Source of the DNA: an uncultured Prevotella sp.
GTDB lineage: Bacteria > Bacteroidota > Bacteroidia > Bacteroidales > Bacteroidaceae
Length of the DNA stretch: 42,036 bases
Assembly (NCBI RefSeq): GCF_946407605.1
Contig: NZ_CAMJOS010000032.1
Location: 1 to 42,036 of the forward strand
Reading direction: 5' to 3'
In this document: positions 8,581 through 18,300 of the stretch, piece by piece
Layout: each line of letters opens with the position of its first letter
Numbering within the stretch: the first letter of the stretch is position 1
The notes under the pieces: model-generated
Databases searched by the model: none
What the model saw: the letters and a program-made list of their open reading frames with translations, nothing else
What the model was told of the DNA's origin: nothing
Program-made: the position numbers and the translations under genes

Positions 8581-9366
8581 ATGAAGGTATTTCTGAAGAC
8601 TGAGGATGAAATTGAGTTGATGCGCCAGGCTAACCAACTTGTTGGTAAAACCCTTGGCGAATTGGCAAAACATATCAAGCCTGGTGTGACGACCCTCCAG
8701 TTGGATCGTGTGGCCGATGAATTTATTCGAGACCACGGAGCAGTTCCGACTTTCAAGGGATTCCCCAATCCATATGGAGGGCCGTTTCCAGCTAGCATCT
8801 GTACTTCGGTCAACGAAGTTGTAGTGCATGGCGTTCCAAGCGAGAAGACAGTATTGAAAGACGGAGATATCATCTCTATTGATTGCGGTACGCTTCTCAA
8901 CGGCTTTAACGGTGACTCTGCCTATACTTTCTGTGTCGGTGAGGTATCTGAAGAGGTCCGTAAGTTATTACAGGTAACTAGGGAATCGCTTTACAAAGGC
9001 ATCGAGAATGCTGTGGCTGGAAAACACGTGGGTGATATCGGTGCTACCGTGCAAGACTATTGTGAGGCAGAAGGCTATGGTGTGGTCAGAGAGCTTACAG
9101 GTCACGGCATTGGACAAGAGATGCATGAAGATCCACCTGTTCCCAATTATGGACGTCGTGGTAACGGCATCATGTTGAAGGCAGGTATGTGTATCGCTAT
9201 CGAGCCCATGATTACGATGGGCAAACGTGACATCTATTTGGGAGCAGACCGTTGGAGTGTCTGTACAAGAGACGGAAAGCCCGCTGCTCATTTCGAGCAT
9301 ACCATAGTTGTCCGTAAAGGTAGGTCAGAGATTTTATCATCATTTGAAGAAATAGAAGCAAACTAA
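8581..9366 (+). CDS. map: Type I methionine aminopeptidase
   Basis: This 261-residue enzyme removes the initiator Met from nascent proteins. The metal-ligand set is visible: Asp in 'IISIDCGTLLNG', Asp in 'NGDSAYTF', His in 'LTGHGIGQEMHEDPPVPNYG', Glu in 'IEPMIT' and Glu in 'EHTIVV'. The length matches bacterial type Ia enzymes. It is in the common secY-map-infA-rpmJ arrangement, 10 bases before infA. Confidence 0.97.
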   Translation: MKVFLKTEDEIELMRQANQLVGKTLGELAKHIKPGVTTLQLDRVADEFIRDHGAVPTFKGFPNPYGGPFPASICTSVNEVVVHGVPSEKTVLKDGDIISIDCGTLLNGFNGDSAYTFCVGEVSEEVRKLLQVTRESLYKGIENAVAGKHVGDIGATVQDYCEAEGYGVVRELTGHGIGQEMHEDPPVPNYGRRGNGIMLKAGMCIAIEPMITMGKRDIYLGADRWSVCTRDGKPAAHFEHTIVVRKGRSEILSSFEEIEAN

Positions 9367-9376
9367 AGTATAAAGC

Positions 9377-9595
9377 ATGGCAAAACAGTCCGCTATTGAG
9401 CAGGATGGAACCATCATCGAGTCGCTCTCGAATGCAATGTTCCGCGTAGAACTGGAGAACGGTGTGCAGATTATAGCACATATTTCTGGTAAGATGAGGA
9501 TGCACTACATCCGCATTCTGCCGGGAGATAAGGTCAAGGTAGAGATGAGTCCCTATGACTTGACAAAAGGAAGAATTGTTTTTCGATACAAATAA
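9377..9595 (+). CDS. infA: Translation initiation factor IF-1
   Basis: This 72-residue OB-fold protein begins [20 protein letters not shown] and has the signature '[19 protein letters not shown]'. IF-1 blocks the A site during initiation. Length and position (between map and rpmJ) are typical. Confidence 0.98.
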   Translation: MAKQSAIEQDGTIIESLSNAMFRVELENGVQIIAHISGKMRMHYIRILPGDKVKVEMSPYDLTKGRIVFRYK

Positions 9596-9609
9596 ACTTA
9601 TACAGAGAT

Positions 9610-9726
9610 ATGAAAACAAGAGCATCGTTGAAAAAGCGTACTCCCGACTGCAAGATCGTACGTCGCAAGGGTCGTCTGTTCGTTATCAACAAGAAGAACC
9701 CTAAGTACAAGATGCGTCAGGGCTAA
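9610..9726 (+). CDS. rpmJ: 50S ribosomal protein L36, zinc-free form
   Basis: This 38-residue protein begins [20 protein letters not shown] and ends [10 protein letters not shown], an L36. The zinc form has Cys at about positions 11, 14 and 27 and His at 32; here only Cys14 remains, so it should not bind zinc. It is 14 bases after infA. Confidence 0.96.
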   Translation: MKTRASLKKRTPDCKIVRRKGRLFVINKKNPKYKMRQG

Positions 9727-9774
9727 AATTGTTAAATAAGCATAACAAAGTGCGGAGGTTTGAGAAAATCTTCG

Positions 9775-9782
9775 TACCTTTG
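9775..9782 (+). promoter_or_regulatory. Internal promoter (-7 box) before rpsM
   Basis: TACCTTTG matches the Bacteroidetes -7 consensus TAnnTTTG and lies in the 115-base gap between rpmJ and rpsM. No TTTG is found at the ideal -33 distance. It would give the alpha operon genes (rpsM-rpsK-rpsD-rpoA-rplQ) their own start, with a leader of about 50 bases. Confidence 0.6.
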
Positions 9783-9841
9783 TGCGCTTTTTAGCAGAAT
9801 TTCGAAATTTAAGTATTTTATTTTATCTTTTTTATTTACAA

Positions 9842-10222
9842 ATGGCAATAAGAATTGTTGGAGTAGATTTGCCCCAGAATAAGCGTGGCGAAATCGCATT
9901 GACCTATATCTATGGTATTGGTCGAAGTAGTTCAGCAAAGATATTGGATAAGGCAGGTGTCAGCCGCGACCTGAAGGTTAGCGAGTGGAGTGACGACCAG
10001 GCAGCCAAGATCCGTGAAATTATCGGCGCTGAATTCAAAGTAGAAGGTGATCTCCGCAGTGAGATCCAGTTGAATATCAAGCGACTGATGGATATTGGTT
10101 GCTATCGTGGAGTCCGTCATCGTAATGGTCTTCCTGTTCGCGGTCAGAGCACCAAGAACAATGCTCGTACCCGTAAAGGTAAGAAGAAGACTGTTGCAAA
10201 CAAGAAGAAGGCCACGAAGTAA
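9842..10222 (+). CDS. rpsM: 30S ribosomal protein S13
   Basis: This 126-residue protein begins [20 protein letters not shown] and has '[20 protein letters not shown]' near the C-terminus, the S13 signature. S13 forms bridges between subunits and contacts the P-site tRNA. An upstream in-frame ATG at 9782 is rejected because it lies in the promoter -7 box and would add 20 hydrophobic residues that no S13 has. Confidence 0.97.
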   Translation: MAIRIVGVDLPQNKRGEIALTYIYGIGRSSSAKILDKAGVSRDLKVSEWSDDQAAKIREIIGAEFKVEGDLRSEIQLNIKRLMDIGCYRGVRHRNGLPVRGQSTKNNARTRKGKKKTVANKKKATK

Positions 10223-10232
10223 TTCTGTTAAA

Positions 10233-10260
10233 CATTAAAAATTAAAGATTAAAGGAATTA
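10233..10260 (+). repeat. 7-bp tandem tract before rpsK
   Basis: The units CATTAAA, AATTAAA, GATTAAA and GGAATTA run directly into the rpsK start codon, filling the gap after rpsM. Confidence 0.7.
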
Positions 10261-10649
10261 TGGCAAAGAAAACAGTCGTTTCAAAGAAAAGGAACGTGAA
10301 GGTTACCGCCATCGGTCAGTTGCACGTTCACAGCTCTTTTAATAATATTATTGTTTCACTGGCTAATGATGAGGGTCAGGTAATCTCTTGGTCTTCAGCT
10401 GGTAAGATGGGCTTCCGTGGCTCAAAGAAGAACACTCCTTATGCTGCTCAGATGGCTGCTGAGGATTGCGCAAAGGTAGCTTTTGACCTGGGTCTCCGTA
10501 AGGTTAAGGCTTATGTGAAGGGTCCTGGTAATGGTCGTGAGTCAGCTATCCGTGCCGTGCATGGCGCAGGTATCGAGGTGACAGAGATCGTAGACGTTAC
10601 GCCGCTGCCACACAATGGCTGCCGTCCCCCAAAGCGTCGCCGCGTATAA
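10260..10649 (+). CDS. rpsK: 30S ribosomal protein S11
   Basis: This 129-residue protein has '[20 protein letters not shown]' and ends '[18 protein letters not shown]', both diagnostic of S11. S11 forms part of the mRNA exit platform. It lies between rpsM and rpsD, as in most bacteria. Confidence 0.98.
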   Translation: MAKKTVVSKKRNVKVTAIGQLHVHSSFNNIIVSLANDEGQVISWSSAGKMGFRGSKKNTPYAAQMAAEDCAKVAFDLGLRKVKAYVKGPGNGRESAIRAVHGAGIEVTEIVDVTPLPHNGCRPPKRRRV

Positions 10650-10717
10650 TATTTATTGGCCCCACAAGTCTTTTAAGGCCTATAAGCAGTAACAAATAGA
10701 ATTTATTTTTTTGAATT

Positions 10718-11326
10718 ATGGCAAAGTATATTGGACCGAAATCTAAAATTGCACGCCGTTTTGGTGAACCCATCTTCGGCGCCGACAAAGTTTTGTCTAG
10801 GAGAAACTTCCCTCCTGGACAGCATGGCAATAACCGCCGCCGCAAGCAGTCGGAGTATGCTGTCATGCTGGCAGAGAAGCAGAAAGCCAAGTACACTTAT
10901 GGAGTGCTTGAGCGCCAGTTCCGCATTATGTTTGAGAAGGCCGCTAAGGCTGAGGGTATCACCGGTGAGGTGCTGCTGCAGCTGCTGGAGAGCCGTCTTG
11001 ATAACATTGTGTTCCGTCTTGGTCTGGCTCCTACCCGTGCTGCTGCACGTCAGTTGGTAGGTCACCGTCATATCGTTGTTGATGGTAAGGTGGTCAACAT
11101 TCCTTCGTACTCAGTGAAGCCTGGTCAGGTAATCGGTGTTCGTGAGAAGTCAAAGTCTCTCGAAGTCATTGGTGACGCACTGGCTGGTTTCAATCACAGC
11201 AAGTACCCTTGGATTGAGTGGGACGAGTCTCAGAAGGCTGGTAAGTTCCTGCATCGTCCGGAGCGTGCCGACATCCCTGAGAGCATTAAGGAGCAGTTAA
11301 TCGTTGAGTTGTACTCTAAGAACTAA
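10718..11326 (+). CDS. rpsD: 30S ribosomal protein S4, zinc-free form
   Basis: This 202-residue protein has the N-terminal '[20 protein letters not shown]' and the S4 RNA-binding fold with '[20 protein letters not shown]' and '[20 protein letters not shown]'. S4 starts small-subunit assembly. No Cys cluster is present near the N-terminus, so it is the zinc-independent type, as are S14 and L36 here. It ends 14 bases before rpoA. Confidence 0.97.
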   Translation: MAKYIGPKSKIARRFGEPIFGADKVLSRRNFPPGQHGNNRRRKQSEYAVMLAEKQKAKYTYGVLERQFRIMFEKAAKAEGITGEVLLQLLESRLDNIVFRLGLAPTRAAARQLVGHRHIVVDGKVVNIPSYSVKPGQVIGVREKSKSLEVIGDALAGFNHSKYPWIEWDESQKAGKFLHRPERADIPESIKEQLIVELYSKN

Positions 11327-11340
11327 AAATCATTAAATTA

Positions 11341-12333
11341 ATGGCGATATTAGCATTTCAAAAACCCGATAAAGTGGTAATGTTGGAAGCCAACGACCGA
11401 TTCGGCAAGTTCGAATTCCGTCCGTTGGAGCCGGGCTTCGGTGTAACTATCGGTAACGCCCTGCGCCGCATTCTCCTTTCATCGCTCGAGGGCTATGCTA
11501 TCAATACCATTCGTATCTCTGGTGTTGAGCATGAGTTCTCATCCGTACCTGGTGTAAAGGAAGATGTAACCAACATTATCTTGAACCTGAAGCAAGTTCG
11601 GTTCAAGCAAGTAGTAGAAGAATTCGAGAACGAGAAAGTCAGTATCACGGTCGAGAATTCTACCGAATTCAAAGCCGGTGACATCGGCAAGTATCTGACT
11701 GGATTTGAAGTGTTAAATCCCGATTTGGTGATTTGTCATCTCGACTCTAAAGCTTCAATGCAGATAGATCTGACCATTAATAAGGGTCGCGGATATGTTC
11801 CCTCTGACGAGAACCGTGAGTTCTGCACAGATGTGAATGTTATTCCCATAGATTCTATCTACACTCCAATCCGCAATGTGAAGTTTGCAGTAGAGCCCTA
11901 TCGTGTTGAGCAGAAGACCGACTATGATAAGCTCGTGCTTGAAGTCACAACGGATGGTTCCATTCACCCGAAAGATGCGCTGAAAGAGGCTGCCAAGATT
12001 CTCATCTATCACTTCATGCTCTTCTCTGACGAGAAGATTACCCTCGAAAACAATGACGTAGAGGGCAATCAGGAGTTCGATGAGGAAATTCTGCACATGC
12101 GTCAGCTGCTGAAGACCAAGCTCGTTGACATGAACCTCTCTGTTCGTGCCCTGAACTGTCTGAAGGCTGCCGATGTAGAGACCCTCGGTGATCTTGTGCA
12201 GTATAACAAGACCGACCTCTTGAAGTTCCGCAACTTTGGTAAGAAATCGCTCACTGAGCTTGATGATTTGCTCGAGAGTCTGAATCTGTCGTTTGGAACC
12301 GATATTTCAAAGTATAAACTGGACAAGGAATAA
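11341..12333 (+). CDS. rpoA: RNA polymerase alpha subunit
   Basis: This 330-residue protein has the N-terminal dimerisation domain ('[20 protein letters not shown]' at about residues 37-56) and the C-terminal domain ('[20 protein letters not shown]' and '[18 protein letters not shown]'). The latter contacts upstream DNA and regulators. Length and position between rpsD and rplQ are typical. Confidence 0.98.
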   Translation: MAILAFQKPDKVVMLEANDRFGKFEFRPLEPGFGVTIGNALRRILLSSLEGYAINTIRISGVEHEFSSVPGVKEDVTNIILNLKQVRFKQVVEEFENEKVSITVENSTEFKAGDIGKYLTGFEVLNPDLVICHLDSKASMQIDLTINKGRGYVPSDENREFCTDVNVIPIDSIYTPIRNVKFAVEPYRVEQKTDYDKLVLEVTTDGSIHPKDALKEAAKILIYHFMLFSDEKITLENNDVEGNQEFDEEILHMRQLLKTKLVDMNLSVRALNCLKAADVETLGDLVQYNKTDLLKFRNFGKKSLTELDDLLESLNLSFGTDISKYKLDKE

Positions 12334-12359
12334 TTATTAATTGACAATTGATAATAGGA
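12332..12359 (+). repeat. 7-bp degenerate tract before rplQ
   Basis: AATTATT, AATTGAC, AATTGAT and AATAGGA begin within the rpoA stop codon and occupy most of the first half of the rpoA-rplQ gap. Confidence 0.6.
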
Positions 12360-12387
12360 ATTGCCCAATAAAAAGTAAAAAACAAAA

Positions 12388-12921
12388 ATGAGACACAATA
12401 AGAAATTCAACCATCTCGGTCGTACTGCATCGCATCGCGCTTCCATGCTTGCCAACATGGCCATTTCGCTGATCATGCACAAAAGAATCACTACGACCGT
12501 GGCCAAGGCAAAGGCCCTCAAGAAGTATGTTGAGCCCCTCATTACTAAGGCTAAGGAGGACTCAACCAATTCTCGTCGTGTAGTATTTAGCTACCTCCAG
12601 AACAAGGAGGTTATCAAGGAACTCTTCTCTACTGTCAGTGAGAAGGTTGGCGACCGCCCCGGTGGATACACCCGTATTATCAAGCTGGGTACCCGTCAGG
12701 GTGACGCTGCTCAGATTTGCTTTATCGAGCTCGTAGACTTCGATCCCGAAATGGCAAAGACTGAGACCAAGAAGAAGGCTACTCGTCGTTCTCGCAAGTC
12801 TACCAAGGCCGAGGCTCCTGCTCAGGAGGCTCCTAAGGCTGAGGAAGCACCTGCTGCAGAGGCTGTTGCCGAAGAGGCTGCTGAGGCTCCCGCTGCTGAA
12901 GAGGCAGCAAAGGCTGAATAA
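12388..12921 (+). CDS. rplQ: 50S ribosomal protein L17 with Ala/Glu-rich tail
   Basis: This 177-residue protein begins [20 protein letters not shown], the L17 signature, and the core ends at about residue 122 ('[11 protein letters not shown]'). The last 50 or so residues are a basic [10 protein letters not shown] segment followed by repeated Ala/Glu/Pro units, absent from E. coli L17 (127 residues). Such tails are known in Bacteroidetes L17. It closes the superoperon and is followed by a strong terminator. Confidence 0.97.
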   Translation: MRHNKKFNHLGRTASHRASMLANMAISLIMHKRITTTVAKAKALKKYVEPLITKAKEDSTNSRRVVFSYLQNKEVIKELFSTVSEKVGDRPGGYTRIIKLGTRQGDAAQICFIELVDFDPEMAKTETKKKATRRSRKSTKAEAPAQEAPKAEEAPAAEAVAEEAAEAPAAEEAAKAE

Positions 12922-12956
12922 GTTTCGTTCTGAACAACGAATAATCTCTATAACGG

Positions 12957-12991
12957 AGCGCTTGCATCATCACCGATGCAGGCGCTTTTTA
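12957..12991 (+). terminator. Rho-independent terminator of the ribosomal superoperon
   Basis: A 12-bp stem (AGCGCTTGCATC pairing with GATGCAGGCGCT, one G-U pair), a 6-base loop, and a following run of T's. It lies 35 bases after the rplQ stop. Confidence 0.92.
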
Positions 12992-13197
12992 TATTAGTTA
13001 TTCGTTGTTTCTATTTCCTTTTTATATCTCTTGTGTTTCTTTTTTGTGTTTCTTGTGTTTTGAATTTGTGCGTTTTTTGTTTTCTTTTTGTATTCTTTAG
13101 GCCATTAAAATCCTATTTTTAGGCATGTTTTGTCCTATTTGCAACAAAAATGAAACAAAAAGTAACATATAGGTAACACACTTGTGACTAAAATTCA

Positions 13198-13205
13198 TAC
13201 CTTTG
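13198..13205 (+). promoter_or_regulatory. Promoter (-7 box) for the secreted protein gene
   Basis: TACCTTTG followed by CAGC is a good TAnnTTTG box. A clear TTTG at -33 is not seen. The transcript would have a leader of about 80 bases before 13291. Confidence 0.65.
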
Positions 13206-13290
13206 CAGCGTAATCCCCGTAAACTGGAGATAAATCAATTAACAATATCAATAACAATTTTACTAAATTATTAACCCAAAGCAAAAAGGT

Positions 13291-15255
13291 ATGAAAAAAG
13301 CTTTTACTTTAATTGCAGGTATGCTGCTGATTAGCAGTGGTGCCTTTGCACAGACAAAGTGGACAAGTGTCATTACTAATGGTGACATGGAAGGGGCTGC
13401 AGATCCAAAGTGGTCTAGTTTCTGGGTTCACGATTGGCGTACTCCTGAGCAGGTAGGCGAGATTGATCCGGAGAGCGGTCAGCAATTTGACGAATCTACT
13501 CAGACTGAATTGTCTGCTGGTCAGTTCCAGGGCTTCGCAGAGATTGTTGCAGATCCCGACAATCCATCTAATCATTGCGCACGCGTTATTATTCGTAGTA
13601 AGGCAGAAGCTGATTCTGTTGGTAACCCCACGACAGACTCTGGTAACGGTAAGCCAGATTGGGCTGAATGGGACTCTCAGTTCTTTATCTATGCACTGGA
13701 TAGTATTCCTGTAGGTAAAGAAGTGCGCCTGACTTTGAGTATTAAAGCTGAGAAGGCTGGTACTCTCCAGACTCAGGCTCATTTCAATCCTGGTAACTAT
13801 AACCACTATTCTTTGTTTGGTGATATTAACTATGGTACAACATGGTCTACTGTAGAAGTCTCTGCTACTGTTGATAACAACCATACTCAGGCTGCTAATG
13901 GTAAAGGATTCCAGAGTGTTGCTTTCAACCTTTCTACCATGCAAGACGGTAATGTTATCTATTTTGATGATGTGAAGTTGGAGATCAAGGATCCTAAGAC
14001 GATCGATCCACAAGATGAAGTCAAATGGGTGAACTTCATCAGAAAGGGTACCCTCAGCGAGGATAAGATCGGTAACTTTACCACCTTCACAGGTCGTAAT
14101 GGTGCAACTGGCAAGGATGAAAAGGCTGAGCTTGTAAATGATCCTATTGATGGACAGCCTGCTTTGAAGGTGCAGACTGTAGCATGGAACACATATGAAG
14201 CTCTGAAGGATTCTCTCGGCAACGACTCTCTGGATGCAGATCTGAATCCTGTATATAACAAGTATTTGATTGTAGATGGTGATACCATTCTGTCTTCTGT
14301 AGAAAAAGATAAAAAGCCTTTCAACGACTGGCAGACTCAGTTCTTCGTAGCTGTTAATCACAAGTTCGTGACTAATGAGCCATTCAAGTTCAAGATGTGG
14401 GCACGTGCTGAGCGTGTTGATGGTCAGGCCCTTGAAGATCCTATTTCTCTTGACACTCAGATTCACACCGCACCTGGTGGTTATATCCACTGGTCATTCG
14501 TCGGATCAATCGATGGAATAGATGAGAATTGGCAGGAGTTTGAATTCGGTGATGACGATGAACCCAGAACGATTCCTTCAGAGGGTAAGGGTGGTCAGAC
14601 CGTTGCATTTAACTGTAACAAGAACAAGGATGTTCCAGTGAATATCTACTTCCGTTTCGAGGAACTCGACTTTAATGAAGGCTATGTTCTTGACAACGAG
14701 CGCGTTCTCGCTTCTACCGATGCTCTCATGTATGTTGGTACTAACGTGGATGGTATGGGAGCAGGTCAGCTCGACCTGACTGAAGCCATGAAGGTTCTTG
14801 AGATTGACAACTTCGATAACTATATCGACAATACTAAGATGAAGGTTCAGGCTCTCAATGAAGACGAAGAAGTTGTTTATAATGATGTTGACTTGACAGC
14901 TGGTGCTAATATTAATGCACAAGGTTACTGGCAGGACAACGATCAAAATGCAATTATCTTTGAGATTGACGAGGACAACACCGGTGATGGCATCCTGGCA
15001 TTTAATACTACCAACAATGGTGTAACTGTTGATGAAAAGGGTATAGCTACCAAGTTTGCCTTCGAGAAGGACGGCTGGCGTTATCTCTTCAATGTAAACA
15101 TTGTTGATCCTGATTCATACGAGAAGGCTCAGGGCATCACCGAAGTGAATGTAGCTCCTAAGGTTAATGCAATCTTCGACCTGATGGGTCGTCAGCTGAC
15201 CAAGGCTGGTAAGGGCCTGTACATCATGAACGGCAAGAAGGTTCTGGTGAAGTAA
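13291..15255 (+). CDS. Secreted protein with two carbohydrate-binding-like modules and a T9SS-like C-terminus
   Basis: This 654-residue protein starts with a signal peptide (cut probably after GAFAQ, residue 21). Two related modules follow, at about residues 22-235 and 240-470. Each starts with a 'xNFIRKGT/TNGDMEG' type of strand and contains 'WDSQFF/WQTQFF', a G-rich hydrophobic segment 'GKGFQSVAFN/GKGGQTVAFN' and a final strand with acidic residues, like CBM4/9-type beta-sandwiches. A third region is rich in Asp/Asn. The end, 'IFDLMGRQL...GLYIMNGKK', resembles the C-terminal domain of many Prevotella secreted proteins. A role in surface glycan binding is inferred; no catalytic domain was recognised. 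It has its own promoter and terminator. Confidence 0.85.
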   Translation: MKKAFTLIAGMLLISSGAFAQTKWTSVITNGDMEGAADPKWSSFWVHDWRTPEQVGEIDPESGQQFDESTQTELSAGQFQGFAEIVADPDNPSNHCARVIIRSKAEADSVGNPTTDSGNGKPDWAEWDSQFFIYALDSIPVGKEVRLTLSIKAEKAGTLQTQAHFNPGNYNHYSLFGDINYGTTWSTVEVSATVDNNHTQAANGKGFQSVAFNLSTMQDGNVIYFDDVKLEIKDPKTIDPQDEVKWVNFIRKGTLSEDKIGNFTTFTGRNGATGKDEKAELVNDPIDGQPALKVQTVAWNTYEALKDSLGNDSLDADLNPVYNKYLIVDGDTILSSVEKDKKPFNDWQTQFFVAVNHKFVTNEPFKFKMWARAERVDGQALEDPISLDTQIHTAPGGYIHWSFVGSIDGIDENWQEFEFGDDDEPRTIPSEGKGGQTVAFNCNKNKDVPVNIYFRFEELDFNEGYVLDNERVLASTDALMYVGTNVDGMGAGQLDLTEAMKVLEIDNFDNYIDNTKMKVQALNEDEEVVYNDVDLTAGANINAQGYWQDNDQNAIIFEIDEDNTGDGILAFNTTNNGVTVDEKGIATKFAFEKDGWRYLFNVNIVDPDSYEKAQGITEVNVAPKVNAIFDLMGRQLTKAGKGLYIMNGKKVLVK

Positions 15256-15294
15256 GAAAACAATTGTAAGTTTTTAAATATCCCTCTTTTGAAA

Positions 15295-15339
15295 CACTGC
15301 AAGTCGTCAATTCCCGGACGGCTTGCAGTGAATTTTTTT
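15295..15339 (+). terminator. Rho-independent terminator between convergent genes
   Basis: A 14-bp stem (CACTGCAAGTCGTC pairing with GACGGCTTGCAGTG, one G-U pair), an 8-base loop, then AATTTTTTT. It serves the + strand gene and sits 25 bases before the end of the convergent gene. Confidence 0.92.
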
Positions 15340-15363
15340 GTCTATCCCTAAATAATCTGTGTT

Positions 15364-18300
15364 TTATTCTTTGAGAAACTTATGTCCGCTTTGGATATAT
15401 AGTCCTCGATGGATGTTTGTGTTGTTTATCTGTCGTCCTTGCAGGTCATATATCTTTGGCGAGGTCGTTATTTCTTTTTCTCCCACCTCTTTGATAAATG
15501 TCGTGTTATCGTCGGCAGCAAGCAGTTGCAGATGGTCAATATAAAGCAGCGTGTTGTTAGCGGCACCAGCGCTGGCTGATGAGCGATAGCCTAACGAGAT
15601 GGTGATGGTTTGTTCAGTTGTGAGCTCGAAGTCATAGCACAGCTGTTGCCACGTGTTCTTTTCCGTAGGATAGCGGTAGTCTGTTGTGCTTCCAATCTTG
15701 GTTCCCGTGAGCGATGTGCAGGTGTTGTTGCCGCTGGTGGTTATCACTTTGCCGTTGTTCGATGTCATGTTGGTGCATTCACAGCGCACATCCATCAGTA
15801 GCCGGTAGCTTCCTTCTGGTAGCGTCACCTTCTGTGTGATGGCGTTCGAACCTGCCGACCATGAGTTCAGCACCGTCAGCACACGTGTGCCGCATGTTTC
15901 ATCGAACAAGGGTCGGGGACAGCGTGCAGAATAGTTACCTACGTTAGCAGGACTGACACAATACTGCGTGGTGCTATAGGGCATGGAATACATACGACAG
16001 AAGTTAGAGGCACTTGACAGCGTATTGCCTGCCGTCCACCCATTGACGGGTAGTATGTTGGGCCATTTGCTGTTGACGGCATTCACTGTGTTTACATAGC
16101 AGGGATTGTAGGTCACGCTGCCCAGCGTCACGTTGCCATCGGCTTTGCCGTATGTCTCGTCTGTTTCGAACGAGGCGTTTACGAGTTTCTCTTCTGTGAT
16201 GTCCTTGTAGCCTTTCGTGAGGTCTTCTGCTTCTGCCGTTTCAGGAAACCCGGCAGCTTCCTCGACCAGAAGCTCGCCTCCACGTATTGAAATCTTGATA
16301 ACCTTGTTGCTCAGTTCTATCTCTTTGTTGATAGTCTGTCCTTCGTCCACGCCATTCACCTTGATGGTGTTCTTACCTTTTATGTCGTTGCGCACATAGA
16401 TGGCTGTTGAGTCATTGGCATCTTGGATGGCCGTGACGCCCTGACCTATAATAAATATTTTCAGGGTATTAATCACCGAATGGTTCTCCTCGGCAATAAA
16501 GGTGGCTGTTGATCCTTGATCGTCTATTGTCGTCTCAGTAGTGAACACAGGATTACCCATATAAGTCCATGCATTTTCAATGGTGCACTTCTGGTCGCTG
16601 GCAAAGTTGCTCAGCAATAGATAGTGAGTCGCATCCGGATCAGAAACGATGGCACCATTCCAACCATCTGGTGTGGAGAGTTGCTTGCTCATGGTATAGA
16701 GCTTGAGCGTGCTGTCAGAGGCATTGTTGCTATAGTATACCATCGCCCTTCTGCCTACCACGTCGTTTGCTTTGTATGTCCTGTTGGTGTCATCGTACAT
16801 GGCATAGAACTTAGCAGTCATTATGGAATTGTTGTTAGAACGCTCGCCAAACGCCATTTTTCTGTATTCTTCTCCTGGCCCTAATGTCAAAACACTTAAT
16901 GCGTTATCAATGTTAATAAGTGGGGTCTTCATGACGGTCAACTTGCTGCCGTCAAGTTGCATCTCACTCTCTGGGTATGTATGATAGAAGGTACGTGTGG
17001 TCTGTGTCATCTCATCCACGCTGATAGCCATCAGTCCGCCTTTCTCGGCAGTGATGGTGCAGGGGGCATTAGCGCGTACATAATCTATATAGACGACGGC
17101 ATTGCCTGGTGTAGAGTAGATGGCAAAGCGGTTGTTCAGTGTGCCGTCATTGGTATTCAGCTCGCCGTTCATCACGTAGCTGTTGCCTCGCAGGTCGTAG
17201 ATGCCTGCAATGACGGGGGTAGCATTGGTGGCTTTGCCTTGTACCTCATACCAGCCCAGGAAGTTGCCGGTGTTGTTGGCACGGAAGGGGACGATGAGGT
17301 TTGAGGTTTGAGGTTTGAGGTTTGAGGTATTAGGAGCAATGTAGCCCGTGTAGCTTTGGAGGCCAGCACTCCATGAGAAGCAGGTGAAGCGGTCTTTGGA
17401 GGCAGCACGTACGATGTTCTGCGATGACAGAATCTTCGCAGTGCTGTAGGTACGATTGAAGTCGTCCCAAAGGGTGGGGGTGAGGTCTGCGGTAGAGAGC
17501 ATCTCGTGCATCAGCCACGTCATCATCACGCGGTGGGCCTCCACACCCATGCGTCGAGCACCTACATCGGCACGCAGCAGCCACGAGCCGTCGGTGGTGG
17601 TTGTTTGTCGATGCTTAATCATCTTATAGGCCATGTTCTCGAGCATCAGGGCATGCGGGTCTCGCAGGAAACAGGCATTGGTTGAGTAGCTGGTGATCTG
17701 GTCATATAGAAAGAGACTCCAGTCGTTACCGTTAGGCATTGCCAGCTCGCCGTCGCTGAGTGCCAGCCAGTAGAGCACCTCCTGCATCACCTTGTCGTTG
17801 TTGTGCATCAGCGCGTTGGTTTTCCATTTCTCCTCGCCGTAGAGTTCCTGCTGGAACAGCTTCAGCGCCAGTGCAGCCTCGCCCAGTTCCTGGATGACGA
17901 CGTTCTGATAGGAGGTGTGGAAGTAGTTGTGGTTCTGTAGCGTGTAGTCATCGTAGAGGTTCTGTCCTTTATACAGGTCCTTTACTGTCTTCTGGTCGTA
18001 GTCAGGGTCGATGATGGTATAGTCCTTGGCATCATCCTTTTGCGAGTAGCTATTGATGGCAAACTCACGCAGCCGCTGGAACCATCGTGGTGCCAATGCA
18101 TCGTTGGGAAACAATCCCAGGGTGACAGCCAATACATCCGCCTCCCAGCCATTCTCCTCGGCCTTGGTGTCGCCGGCATAGCCAGTGGGTATGGTGCGGT
18201 TCAGTTCGTAGTTACATTCCGCCTTCAGCAGTTTGTAGATATAGTTCTTTTGTGTATCGCTGAGCTTGTCCCATTGGAAGAAGGCACTGTAGGCCACACT

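Larger units (their letters stand above)
12922..13290. other. Intergenic region after the ribosomal superoperon
   Basis: This 369-base stretch holds the operon terminator (12957-12991), a very T-rich unannotated segment (about 13000-13095) with imperfect copies of TTTCTTGTG, and the promoter for the next gene (13198-13205) with an 86-base leader. No coding region could be supported. Confidence 0.7.

Noticed and set aside
13309..14490. 393-codon open frame on the - strand over the secreted protein gene
   Set aside because: The + strand gene has a signal peptide, promoter, terminator and recognisable modules; the antisense frame has no such support.
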